Shown here in pieces: positions 27,186-35,073 of a stretch of DNA of 64,000 nt; positions within the stretch are counted from its first letter, which is position 1, and each line of letters starts with the position of its first letter. The notes below the pieces were generated by a model, which ran no database searches, was not told where the DNA came from, and was given only the letters and a program-made list of their open reading frames with translations. Origin of the DNA: Chitinophaga sp. H8 (lineage in GTDB: Bacteria; Bacteroidota; Bacteroidia; Chitinophagales; Chitinophagaceae); assembly GCF_040567655.1 (NCBI RefSeq), contig NZ_JBEXAC010000002.1:124001-188000 (forward strand), written 5' to 3'. Both the position numbers and the translations under genes were made by a program.

Positions 27186-27836
27186 TTACTTTTTGGATAA
27201 ATCCAGCAACTGCCTGGTATAAGGCTCTCCCCAATGTGGTGCAATGTTGCTTTCCGGTTTAAATGCGGCAAACTTCTGTAAGGCTACTTCAAAAGTTTCT
27301 TTTGCCCTGGCTTTACTACCCCCAAACTGTTCAGGAGTATATAACAAAGCTTGCCCCTCCAGCATATAGATTCTTGGGTTTTCCGGGTTAATCTTTTTAG
27401 CCTTTGTAAGCAACGCGCCTGATTCCATTCCGTATTTCATCCCACGGTTCATCGGATCTACACCTATGCGGGCTGAAGCAATCAATGACTTCAGACACAG
27501 TATTTCTGCATTATCAGTGCTCAATGACTCCGCTTTATCAGCATTCAGTTCTGCCTTGTCTACGATCTCATCCACCTTGCTTTTATCCTGCTGCATAAAG
27601 GCTTGCATCACCTGGCAATATCCCGCATAATAATAAGGTAGCCATTGGCTTTGCTCTGCCGCTGCAATACGCTCAAAAGTATTTGCCTTCTGTAATAATG
27701 CAGCCGGATTAAAAGTACTGCTGCTATCCAGTGTGGCCACTTCTTTGGTCATAGCGTCATTGTATTGTGCACTTTGTGCATAGGTGGCCGTAAACATGCC
27801 CGCCATTAAAAAAACTGATAAGATAATACGTTTCAT
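27186..27836 (-). CDS. Periplasmic TPR-like protein, unknown
   Basis: This protein has 216 residues with a signal peptide (MKRIILSVFLMAGMFTATYAQ). The rest is helical with repeat-like features (LLQKANTFERIAAAEQSQWLPYYYAGYCQ, ADKAESLSTDNAEILCLKSLIA, AKKINPENPRIYMLEGQALL), consistent with tetratricopeptide-type helices. It lies 40 bp after the stop of the TonB-dependent receptor on the same strand, so it is probably co-expressed with it. It may be a periplasmic accessory, but the sequence does not show the ligand. Confidence 0.72.
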   Translation of the reverse strand: MKRIILSVFLMAGMFTATYAQSAQYNDAMTKEVATLDSSSTFNPAALLQKANTFERIAAAEQSQWLPYYYAGYCQVMQAFMQQDKSKVDEIVDKAELNADKAESLSTDNAEILCLKSLIASARIGVDPMNRGMKYGMESGALLTKAKKINPENPRIYMLEGQALLYTPEQFGGSKARAKETFEVALQKFAAFKPESNIAPHWGEPYTRQLLDLSKK

Positions 27837-27876
27837 ATGCGTTACTTGTTTTTAGGTAATTATTATTGATAAAGGG

Positions 27877-30030
27877 TTAATTGTTATTGATAACATCCTG
27901 TCTTCTGTCGATACCAAAACTCATAAACATTCCAATGAAAATAAAACGGGGGGCATTTGGTGTAATCTCCTCCCGGCGCAGCTTATCCGTTGAATAGCGG
28001 TAGCCGAATACCTGTTTGTTGCCCACTACATTACTCACAGAAAGCACAAATACCGTAAATGCTTTTCTTATGGTAGTTAAATAACTGGCACTCAAACCAA
28101 GCGCGTGATAGTTAATGGTTTTGTCGGTCATAAATGCTCCGGTTGGTTTATTAGGGTCATAATAAGGCCGTCCGGTAGCAAAGGAATAAGTAAGACCAAA
28201 GTTGGTGGTTATTTTGGGGATATAGTGCTTATACACCAGGCTGGCAGTATGTTTCGCTGCAAAGTCGGGCTGCACCTCAAACGGGTAATTCAGGTAATCG
28301 CGCTTAGTGTCCAGAAAAGAATAAGAAATCCAGTAGTCCACATTTTTGAACGTTTTGCGGTCTCGCCAGAACAACTCAATTCCTTTCGCATATCCGGTAC
28401 CGTTATTATTGTAGTCAGGAACTGTCTTCACCAGGTCTTTGTACTTTTTATAGAATATCTCTGTACGGAAAGTATAGAAAGTAGTAATGCGCTGATAACT
28501 GGCGATGTAATGTGTTGCTTTCATATACCCCAGTCTGTTATCAAAACGGATATACTGTGGTTCCGGTTTCTGGTAATAATCTCCATATGCCAGCGATACC
28601 TGGCTGTTATTACTCAGCTTATAGGCCAATGATAAACGCGGCGCTACATTGGGTTTTGCCAAAACAGAAGAATATTCTACTCGGCCACCTATTCTGCCTA
28701 CAAAGCTCGGGGTAAAGTAAATATCGCTTTCCGCAAATGCAGCTGTGTAATTATCCACGTAATTGGCTGCCAGTTGATTAAATGCAGATTGCTCTACCCC
28801 ATACTGATATTCACCTCCCATTCTTAAAGCAGAAAAGCGGCCCAGGTTTTTAGTCAATACCATCCTTACCTGTGCCAGCTCAGACTTCACCTTAATGTTG
28901 GTGGAAGGGCTTATTTTCAGCGTATCTGTCAGTATCTTATCTGTATTGGTACTATAAGAAGCACCAAGATTAATACGCCAATCTTTGCCCAGGCTTTCCT
29001 TATAGGTCAGATTCGTATAGATGTTATTGTTATGCACTTCAAACTGCTCATCATATCCGGGGTATTCAAGACTGGACTTGATAAATCCCAGTTTACTCCA
29101 GTTGCCATAGCCATAAAATTTCAGCATACCGGTAGCAGAAGTTTTACGTCTGAAATTAACGGAAGAACCAAAAAATTCGGGATCAGTACTAGGTGCCTGT
29201 TTAGGTTTTAAGAGTTTAAAGTAAGGTGCCAGGTTGGTGTAATCTGCTTCTATGCCATAAGATCCTTTTTTATCCTTTGCCAGTTTATCCATGCCTACAC
29301 TGCCACCAATAGTACTCAGTCCGAGTGTGGAGGAAGAGCGGTCCGGCAGGTCCTGCGATTCCAATATCAGGGCAGAGGAAAGCCCCTGTCCATATTGTGC
29401 AGAGTATCCGCCACTGCTGAAAGTGGTGCCCTTAAACAGGAAAGGCGAAAAACGACCCCGCCCCGGAATATCCGGCAGGCTCGAAAAGAAAGGGTTTCTG
29501 ACCAGCATGCCATCAATAAAAGTCTGCGTTTCATATCCGGTGCCGCCACGTACAAACAACCCTTCCCGGTCATTCGTTTGCTGCGCACCTGGCAGTGTCT
29601 TAATGGCATTCACAATATCGGCACCGGCTCCAGCAGTAGTAACAATATCCAATGGCTTTAATACGGTGGTTTTCTTTTCGTCACTGGCTTCAAAACTGCC
29701 GGCTGATATCGTTACCAGCTTCAGCTCATTGGCCGATGATTTGAGCACAATATTCAACTGCCCCGCACTCCCGGTATTGATCTTTTGCTCCAGGGTAACA
29801 TACCCCATCAGGCTGGCTACCAACAGCTGATCATTGGCTGCACTGGTGGTAAAAGAAAAGGTGCCATCCGGTCCGGAAGAGGCACCATCATAACTGCCTT
29901 TTATATAGATATTTACCCCGGATAAAGGGCGTTTTTTAGTATCAGTGACTTTGCCGCTGATGTTGTGTTGCCCCAGCAGGCAAACAGGTAAAGCTACAAA
30001 CAGGAATAGATTGAGGTTGAACTTCCACAT
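27877..30030 (-). CDS. TonB-dependent outer-membrane receptor
   Basis: This protein has 717 residues. A signal peptide (residues 1-20, ends LLGQ) is followed by a CarboxypepD_reg-like Ig domain (ISGKVTDTKKRPLSGVNIYIKGSYDGASSGPDG, about 24-105), a plug domain (GADIVNAIKTLPGAQQTNDREGLFVRGG, about 135-235) and a beta-barrel. It is smaller than SusC proteins (about 1000 residues) and has no SusD gene beside it, so it is more like a siderophore, cofactor or metal receptor. The ligand is unknown. A full -33/-7 promoter and a pair of direct repeats lie upstream. A small periplasmic protein follows. Confidence 0.93.
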   Translation of the reverse strand: MWKFNLNLFLFVALPVCLLGQHNISGKVTDTKKRPLSGVNIYIKGSYDGASSGPDGTFSFTTSAANDQLLVASLMGYVTLEQKINTGSAGQLNIVLKSSANELKLVTISAGSFEASDEKKTTVLKPLDIVTTAGAGADIVNAIKTLPGAQQTNDREGLFVRGGTGYETQTFIDGMLVRNPFFSSLPDIPGRGRFSPFLFKGTTFSSGGYSAQYGQGLSSALILESQDLPDRSSSTLGLSTIGGSVGMDKLAKDKKGSYGIEADYTNLAPYFKLLKPKQAPSTDPEFFGSSVNFRRKTSATGMLKFYGYGNWSKLGFIKSSLEYPGYDEQFEVHNNNIYTNLTYKESLGKDWRINLGASYSTNTDKILTDTLKISPSTNIKVKSELAQVRMVLTKNLGRFSALRMGGEYQYGVEQSAFNQLAANYVDNYTAAFAESDIYFTPSFVGRIGGRVEYSSVLAKPNVAPRLSLAYKLSNNSQVSLAYGDYYQKPEPQYIRFDNRLGYMKATHYIASYQRITTFYTFRTEIFYKKYKDLVKTVPDYNNNGTGYAKGIELFWRDRKTFKNVDYWISYSFLDTKRDYLNYPFEVQPDFAAKHTASLVYKHYIPKITTNFGLTYSFATGRPYYDPNKPTGAFMTDKTINYHALGLSASYLTTIRKAFTVFVLSVSNVVGNKQVFGYRYSTDKLRREEITPNAPRFIFIGMFMSFGIDRRQDVINNN

Positions 30031-30050
30031 ATCAGGAGGTTAATTTCTAT

Positions 30051-30082
30051 CAAAACTAATGGGGTTTAAAATACCAACCAAA
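30051..30082 (-). promoter_or_regulatory. Promoter of the TonB-dependent receptor gene
   Basis: On the minus strand TTTG (30079-30082) and TAGTTTTG (30051-30058) are 20 bp apart, a full match to the Bacteroidota -33/-7 pattern. They lie just upstream of the start at 30030. Confidence 0.65.
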
Positions 30083-30096
30083 CGGCCGGATAGCCT

Positions 30097-30135
30097 AATC
30101 GGTAAAAGCGGGGGATTATTCGGTAAAGGCAGGGG
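30097..30135. repeat. Direct repeat pair upstream of the receptor promoter
   Basis: Two imperfect 18-bp copies (AATCGGTAAAAGCGGGGG at 30097-30114 and ATTCGGTAAAGGCAGGGG at 30118-30135) have a 21-bp period. They start 15 bp upstream of the -33 box and make a candidate activator site. Confidence 0.6.
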
Positions 30136-30150
30136 CAGGCCGGGGTGAAT

Positions 30151-30188
30151 TAAAAAGGCCTTTGTTACGCAGGTAACAAAGGCCTTCA
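30151..30188 (-). terminator. Terminator of the atp operon after atpA
   Basis: A 14-bp perfect stem (AAGGCCTTTGTTAC at 30155-30168 with its complement at 30173-30186) is followed on the minus strand by a T-run. It closes the operon immediately after atpA. Confidence 0.92.
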
Positions 30189-30210
30189 AATATATAAAGT
30201 AAGCTTTTAC

Positions 30211-31788
30211 TTATGCAAACCTTGGCTTCAGTTCATTAGCCAGGGCCACCATGCGTTTCAATCCTTCTTCAGGTAAGTTACCTTTCTTGAATTCACCCAG
30301 TACATCTGGCAGACGCACCTGCATTTCATGCAGGAAAGCATCTTCAAAAGCACGTACATTCTTCACAGGCACTTCGCGCAGCAGTGCATTAGTACCCAGG
30401 TAGATCATGGCTACCTGTTTTTCTACTGCATATGGGCTGAACTGTGCTTGTTTCAGGATTTCCACGTTACGGGCACCTTTATCCAGTACGGATTTGGTAG
30501 CCGCATCCAAGTCACCGCCAAACTTAGAGAACGCTTCCATTTCACGGTATTGCGCCTGATCCAGTTTTAAGGTACCAGATACCTTCTTCATGGATTTGAT
30601 CTGCGCGTTACCACCCACGCGGCTTACAGAGATACCTACGTTAATAGCCGGACGGATACCTGCGTTAAACAGGTTACCTTCCAGGAATATCTGACCATCA
30701 GTGATGGAGATTACGTTGGTAGGGATATAAGCAGATACGTCACTCGCCTGTGTTTCGATAATTGGTAATGCGGTTAAGGAACCACCACCTTTCACCAGGT
30801 GTTTGATAGACTCGGGCAAGTCGTTCATTTGCTGTGCGATCGCATCATTGCTGATGATCTTGGCCGCACGTTCCAGCAAACGGCTGTGCAGGTAGAATAC
30901 GTCTCCAGGGTACGCCTCACGTCCTGGCGGGCGGCGTAACAGCAGGGATACCTCACGGTAAGCTACCGCCTGTTTAGACAGATCATCATAAATGATCAGG
31001 GCAGGACGGCCACTGTCACGGAAGAACTCTCCGATGGCAGCACCAGCAAATGGAGCGTAGAACTGCAATGGAGCCGGATCAGCAGCAGAAGCTGCTACGA
31101 TGGTAGTGTAAGCCATCGCGCCGCTTTCCTGTAATGTTTTCATTACACCGGCAACGGTAGAAGCTTTCTGGCCAATCGCAACATATATACAATATACAGG
31201 CTTGCCTGCATCATAGAATTCTTTCTGATTGATGATGGTATCGATACAGATCGCAGTTTTACCAGTCTGACGGTCACCGATTACCAACTCACGCTGGCCA
31301 CGGCCTACGGGGATCATCGCATCGATCGCTTTGATACCTGTTTGCAGTGGTTCTTTTACCGGCTCACGGAAAAGTACACCTGGTGCTTTACGTTCCAGGG
31401 GCATTTCATACAATTCACCGGTAATAGGGCCTTTACCATCGATAGGAGCACCCAATGTATCAATTACACGACCTACCACACCTTCGCCCACTTTAATGGA
31501 AGCGATTTTGCCGGTACGACGTACTTTATCACCTTCTTTAATACCTTTTGATTCTCCCATCAATACCACACCCACATTGTCTTCTTCCAGGTTAAGGGTA
31601 ATAGCTTTTACGCCATTTCCAAACTCAACCAGTTCACCGGCGCGAACATTGTTCAATCCATATACACGGGCAATACCATCACCCACCTGCAATACGGTAC
31701 CCACCTCTTCCAGGTCGGCAGAAGCATTGAAGTTGCTCAACTGCTGGCGTAATATCGCCGAAATTTCATCAGGTTTAATTTCAACCAT
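30211..31788 (-). CDS. atpA: ATP synthase F1 subunit alpha
   Basis: This 525-residue, non-catalytic nucleotide-binding subunit belongs to the F1 headpiece. The P-loop GDRQTGKTA is at about residues 170-178, preceded by the family block [14 protein letters not shown]. The later [34 protein letters not shown] is diagnostic of alpha. It is the last gene of atpB-E-F-H-A: a strong terminator follows, and atpG, which commonly follows atpA, is absent here. Confidence 0.98.
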   Translation of the reverse strand: MVEIKPDEISAILRQQLSNFNASADLEEVGTVLQVGDGIARVYGLNNVRAGELVEFGNGVKAITLNLEEDNVGVVLMGESKGIKEGDKVRRTGKIASIKVGEGVVGRVIDTLGAPIDGKGPITGELYEMPLERKAPGVLFREPVKEPLQTGIKAIDAMIPVGRGQRELVIGDRQTGKTAICIDTIINQKEFYDAGKPVYCIYVAIGQKASTVAGVMKTLQESGAMAYTTIVAASAADPAPLQFYAPFAGAAIGEFFRDSGRPALIIYDDLSKQAVAYREVSLLLRRPPGREAYPGDVFYLHSRLLERAAKIISNDAIAQQMNDLPESIKHLVKGGGSLTALPIIETQASDVSAYIPTNVISITDGQIFLEGNLFNAGIRPAINVGISVSRVGGNAQIKSMKKVSGTLKLDQAQYREMEAFSKFGGDLDAATKSVLDKGARNVEILKQAQFSPYAVEKQVAMIYLGTNALLREVPVKNVRAFEDAFLHEMQVRLPDVLGEFKKGNLPEEGLKRMVALANELKPRFA

Positions 31789-31876
31789 AATTTATGCTTT
31801 TAAAAAAAGTCGTTAAAGTAAAATAAGTATAACGACAACAGCTTTGCGGGTACGCAGCGGCTGCTGTAAAATGCTT

Positions 31877-32437
31877 TTATCTGATATCAGAAACGTAAAT
31901 ATTCTCGTTGAACTGCTTTTTGATATCCTGCAAATCCCTCAGGATAGAGGCATCAAACAGTTTATCTCCGGCTTCCAGCACAAATCCACCTATCAATGCT
32001 TCATTCACTGCAGCTTCCAGTTCTACCGTATCTGTAATTTCCGATGCCACTTTTTCCTTAATGGAGTTCAGCGTAGCAGGATCCAGCGGAGCAGCCGTTG
32101 TGATCTTTACTTTACTGATATGTTTCAGCAGGTCGTACTGTTTGGTAAAGGCAACCGCTATTTCCTGCAAATTGCTCTCACGGCCCTTTGCTACCAGCAG
32201 GTTAATAAAACCTACTGTAACCGTGCTTATTTTACCCTCCAGGATAGCCAGCAATATTTTTTGCTTTTTATCTGCTTTAATGATAGGGCTTCTCAGCAAA
32301 GCAGCTACATCAGGATTGCTTTTCAGCAAACGCTGTAAGAACAACATATCCTGTTGCACTACTTCCAGCTGGTCTTTTTCCACCACCAGATCCACTAAAG
32401 ATTTTGCATACCGGGATGCTAAACGGGGATTTTGCAT
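31877..32437 (-). CDS. atpH: ATP synthase F1 subunit delta
   Basis: This 186-residue stator subunit joins F1 to the b-subunit stalk. It carries the family N-terminus (NPRLASRYAKSLVDLVVEKDQLEVVQQDM) and the C-terminal block ALIGGFVLEAGDKLFDASILRDLQDIKKQF. The ATG at 32435-32437 is the first codon of the intact copy. The same first four codons (MQNP) also occur 263 bp upstream in the duplicated segment, where they run into a stop after three more codons. An AGCT-rich hairpin lies in the 5' gap. Confidence 0.94.
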   Translation of the reverse strand: MQNPRLASRYAKSLVDLVVEKDQLEVVQQDMLFLQRLLKSNPDVAALLRSPIIKADKKQKILLAILEGKISTVTVGFINLLVAKGRESNLQEIAVAFTKQYDLLKHISKVKITTAAPLDPATLNSIKEKVASEITDTVELEAAVNEALIGGFVLEAGDKLFDASILRDLQDIKKQFNENIYVSDIR

Positions 32438-32448
32438 ATATCTTATAT

Positions 32449-32522
32449 AGCTTTGAGCTACCAGCTACGAGCTGTGAGTACCGGAGCAATGCTCACAGCT
32501 CGCAGCTCATGGCTCTTAGCTT
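32449..32522. repeat. Inverted-repeat hairpin E4a upstream of atpH
   Basis: The left arm 32449-32478 (AGCTTTGAGCTACCAGCTAC and on) pairs with the right arm 32492-32522 around a ~13-nt loop. It has a 7-bp AGCT periodicity like E1-E3 but a different heptamer (AGCTnnG-type). Confidence 0.75.
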
Positions 32523-32687
32523 TAATTCAATTTAATTTCTCCTGCCAGTTGTTTCACAAAATTCTCCTGTGCACCTTTATCTGCCAGCTCTCTTCTCAAT
32601 ACTTTCTCCGCTACTTCGATCACCAGGTTACCTACCTGGTTTTTCACGTCTGTTAAAGCAGCCATCTTCTGATTTTCTATAGCAGTA
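32522..32687 (-). pseudogene. Truncated atpF 3' fragment from the tandem duplication
   Basis: The fragment encodes the last ~54 residues of AtpF (AIENQKMAALTDVKNQVG through AGEIKLN) in the extra copy. It has no start of its own in the atpF context. It is preceded by a stub of atpH (ATG at 32698-32700, MQNPLLL then stop). A reading frame entering from a TTG at 32752 through the hairpin exists but has no support. It is probably untranslated spacer between atpF and atpH. Confidence 0.85.
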
Positions 32688-32711
32688 GGGGATTTTGCAT
32701 ATATCTTATAT

Positions 32712-32785
32712 AGCTTTGAGCTACCAGCTACGAGCTGTGAGTACCGGAGCAATGCTCACAGCTCGCAGCTCATGGCTCTTAGCTT
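32712..32785. repeat. Inverted-repeat hairpin E4b downstream of atpF
   Basis: This is the second copy of E4a, 263 bp away, placed directly after the intact atpF stop by the tandem duplication. Confidence 0.75.
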
Positions 32786-33279
32786 TAATTCAATTTAATT
32801 TCTCCTGCCAGTTGTTTCACAAAATTCTCCTGTGCACCTTTATCTGCCAGCTCTCTTCTCAATACTTTCTCCGCTACTTCGATCACCAGGTTACCTACCT
32901 GGTTTTTCACGTCTGTTAAAGCAGCCATCTTCTGATTTTCTATAGCAGTATATGCTTCACCAATGATCTTTTTCGCTTCTGCCTGCGCTTGTGCTTTAGC
33001 TTCGCTGATGATCAGATCCTTAGCATCTTTGGCTTCTTTTAATATCTTGCTTCTTTCCGCTTTGGCTTCTGCCAGTACATGTTCATGCTCTGCTTTCATT
33101 TGCGCCATTTCTTCTTTCACCCTTTCAGCAGAAGCGATAGAATCAGCAATGGAGCATTCTCTTTCCTTTAAGATAGCCAGGATTGGTCCCCAGGCAAATT
33201 TCTTCAGGATAAAGAAAACTATCAGGAAAATCAATAAAGAAATGAGGAACAAGCCTAACGCGGGCTGCAACAGATCCAT
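32785..33279 (-). CDS. atpF: ATP synthase F0 subunit b
   Basis: This 164-residue protein has an N-terminal membrane helix (LGLFLISLLIFLIVFFILKKFAW, about 7-29) followed by a long charged coiled coil (ILKERECSIADSIASAERVKEEMAQMKAEHEH) that forms the peripheral stalk. The length and layout are those of a single b-subunit. Its 3' end (last ~54 codons) is repeated in the tandem duplication just downstream. It lies between atpE and atpH in the operon. Confidence 0.95.
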   Translation of the reverse strand: MDLLQPALGLFLISLLIFLIVFFILKKFAWGPILAILKERECSIADSIASAERVKEEMAQMKAEHEHVLAEAKAERSKILKEAKDAKDLIISEAKAQAQAEAKKIIGEAYTAIENQKMAALTDVKNQVGNLVIEVAEKVLRRELADKGAQENFVKQLAGEIKLN

Positions 33280-33320
33280 AATTCAGAATTTATATAGTTT
33301 GGATTTTTGTGCGAATAAAA

Positions 33321-33357
33321 TTACTGCATCCTTTGCCCTGTGCGCCGGATGCAGTAA
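33321..33357 (-). promoter_or_regulatory. Intercistronic hairpin between atpE and atpF
   Basis: TTACTGCATCC (33321-33331) pairs with GGATGCAGTAA (33347-33357), an 11-bp perfect stem with a 15-nt loop in the gap after atpE. It could stabilise the atpE message or attenuate downstream transcription, matching the need for many c subunits. Confidence 0.6.
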
Positions 33358-33368
33358 AAATTTTTGGC

Positions 33369-33656
<288 letters not shown>

Positions 33657-33702
33657 TTAAAAAAAAGTTTGTTCTCAATTGTTGTCTTATCCCTTACTAC
33701 CA

Positions 33703-34890
33703 TTAGTGGTGGTCATCATGTGCACCTTCCATCGCCTGACCAATAAATACTGCGGTCAGATTGGCGAAGATGAATGCCTGGATAAAGGCCACCAGTATTT
33801 CCAGAAACATCATCACTATGTTGAATATAATGGTGATAGGCAGAAATCCGTAACCAGCTACTTTATTCAGAGATCCGAATATAAATACCAGGGAAATGAT
33901 ACTCAGGATAATGATGTGCCCGGCCAGAATGTTGGCAAACAACCGGATCATCAGGGATACAGGCTTGGTGAAAACACCAATCAGCTCTACCGGTGCCAGG
34001 ATGAATTTCACCCCAAATGGTACCGGAGGATTAAAGATATGCCCCCAGAAATGACGGTTGGTGCTGAACATGGTAGCTATAAAGCTGATCAATGCCAACG
34101 CAGCTGTTACTGCCAGGTTACCGGTTACGTTTGCAGAACCGGGTATTAAACCCATCAGGTTATTAATGAGGATAAAAAAGAAGATCGTCAGTATAAAAGG
34201 GGTAAATCTTTCGTAGTGTTTACCAGGAATATTAGGTTTTACTACCTCATCCCGCATGAAGATAATCACAGGTTCTACCAGTCCCTGGAAACCCTTAGGT
34301 GCTTTTTTGGAACCACGGGATTTGTAAGCTCCTGCTACATTCAGCATCAATATTACCAGGATCACAGCTGCCAGAATCATAGCAGTGATATTCTTGGTCA
34401 TGGAAAAATCGTAGATCTTGGCATTGGTAGGCATGTCATTGGCATCCACCGCAATCACCTTTCCTTCAGGGTATTGGGATGATTTCAGCCCTTTTTCATG
34501 CAGGTAATGTTCAGTTACCAGGCGATATCCTTCATAGGAATCATGCCCATGGTGAAATTTGGAAGAAGAAAATACAGTAGTTCCTTTTTCAGGGTTGTAG
34601 ATAATAACCGGCAAAGGCATGGTTACGTGCAGGTCGCCTATACTGAGCAAATGCCAGTCATACGCATCTTTTACGTGACCCAGGATCACTTCTTTAGCAT
34701 TGAATTTTTTAGGCGCCTCAGCTTCGCTGCCATGGGCTGCTGCATCATGGGCAGCTTCACCAGTGGTGGCTGTTGTTGCATGCTCTGCCTGAGGGGCTGT
34801 CTGCGCAAAAGAAAAGTTACTAAAGCCGTGAAGGCACAAGGCCGTCACAAGGGCTACCATACTATATTTGAACCGACTAATAGAAATCAC
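33703..34890 (-). CDS. atpB: ATP synthase F0 subunit a, long Bacteroidota form
   Basis: This protein has 395 residues. The subunit-a signature is in the C-terminal half, with MIRLFANILAGHIIILSII (the essential Arg) and a final HDDHH tail. Unlike the E. coli protein it begins with a signal peptide (ending FSFAQ, residues 1-29) and a ~130-residue extracytoplasmic extension rich in Ala/His. This long form is common in Bacteroidota. It is the first gene of the operon. A TATCTTTG box at 34911-34918 (minus) lies 20 bp upstream. Confidence 0.95.
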   Translation of the reverse strand: MISISRFKYSMVALVTALCLHGFSNFSFAQTAPQAEHATTATTGEAAHDAAAHGSEAEAPKKFNAKEVILGHVKDAYDWHLLSIGDLHVTMPLPVIIYNPEKGTTVFSSSKFHHGHDSYEGYRLVTEHYLHEKGLKSSQYPEGKVIAVDANDMPTNAKIYDFSMTKNITAMILAAVILVILMLNVAGAYKSRGSKKAPKGFQGLVEPVIIFMRDEVVKPNIPGKHYERFTPFILTIFFFILINNLMGLIPGSANVTGNLAVTAALALISFIATMFSTNRHFWGHIFNPPVPFGVKFILAPVELIGVFTKPVSLMIRLFANILAGHIIILSIISLVFIFGSLNKVAGYGFLPITIIFNIVMMFLEILVAFIQAFIFANLTAVFIGQAMEGAHDDHH

Positions 34891-34910
34891 CGCTTTTCTG
34901 AAATTTTGCG

Positions 34911-34918
34911 CAAAGATA
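34911..34918 (-). promoter_or_regulatory. Candidate -7 box of the atp operon
   Basis: It reads TATCTTTG on the minus strand, 20 bp before atpB. A TTTG (34943-34946) lies 24 bp further upstream, slightly wider than usual. Confidence 0.5.
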
Positions 34919-35073
34919 AACGTTTTTACTTCATTTTTACATCAAAATTGAAAGCCCCGGTAAAAAAACTATTCTACCACTTTTAAGTAGGTGATAATCA
35001 GTTGATTAAATTAATATTAGGGAATCTTTTACGGGATCGTTTTGAAGGGGCATTTGGCAGGCCGTTTTTTCCG

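Larger units (their letters stand above)
32425..32950. repeat. 263-bp tandem direct duplication at the atpF/atpH junction
   Basis: Two adjacent copies (32425-32687 and 32688-32950) appear identical base for base as far as I can compare. Each copy contains the atpF 3' end, the AGCT-rich intergenic hairpin and the first codons of atpH. The join reads GCAGTA-GGGG where the atpF coding sequence is fused to the atpH start. Intact atpF uses the upstream copy and intact atpH the downstream copy. Confidence 0.95.

Noticed and set aside
32522..32752. 76-codon frame joining the hairpin to the atpF tail
   Set aside because: It has only a TTG start inside the inverted repeat. It is better explained as part of the tandem duplication than as a gene.
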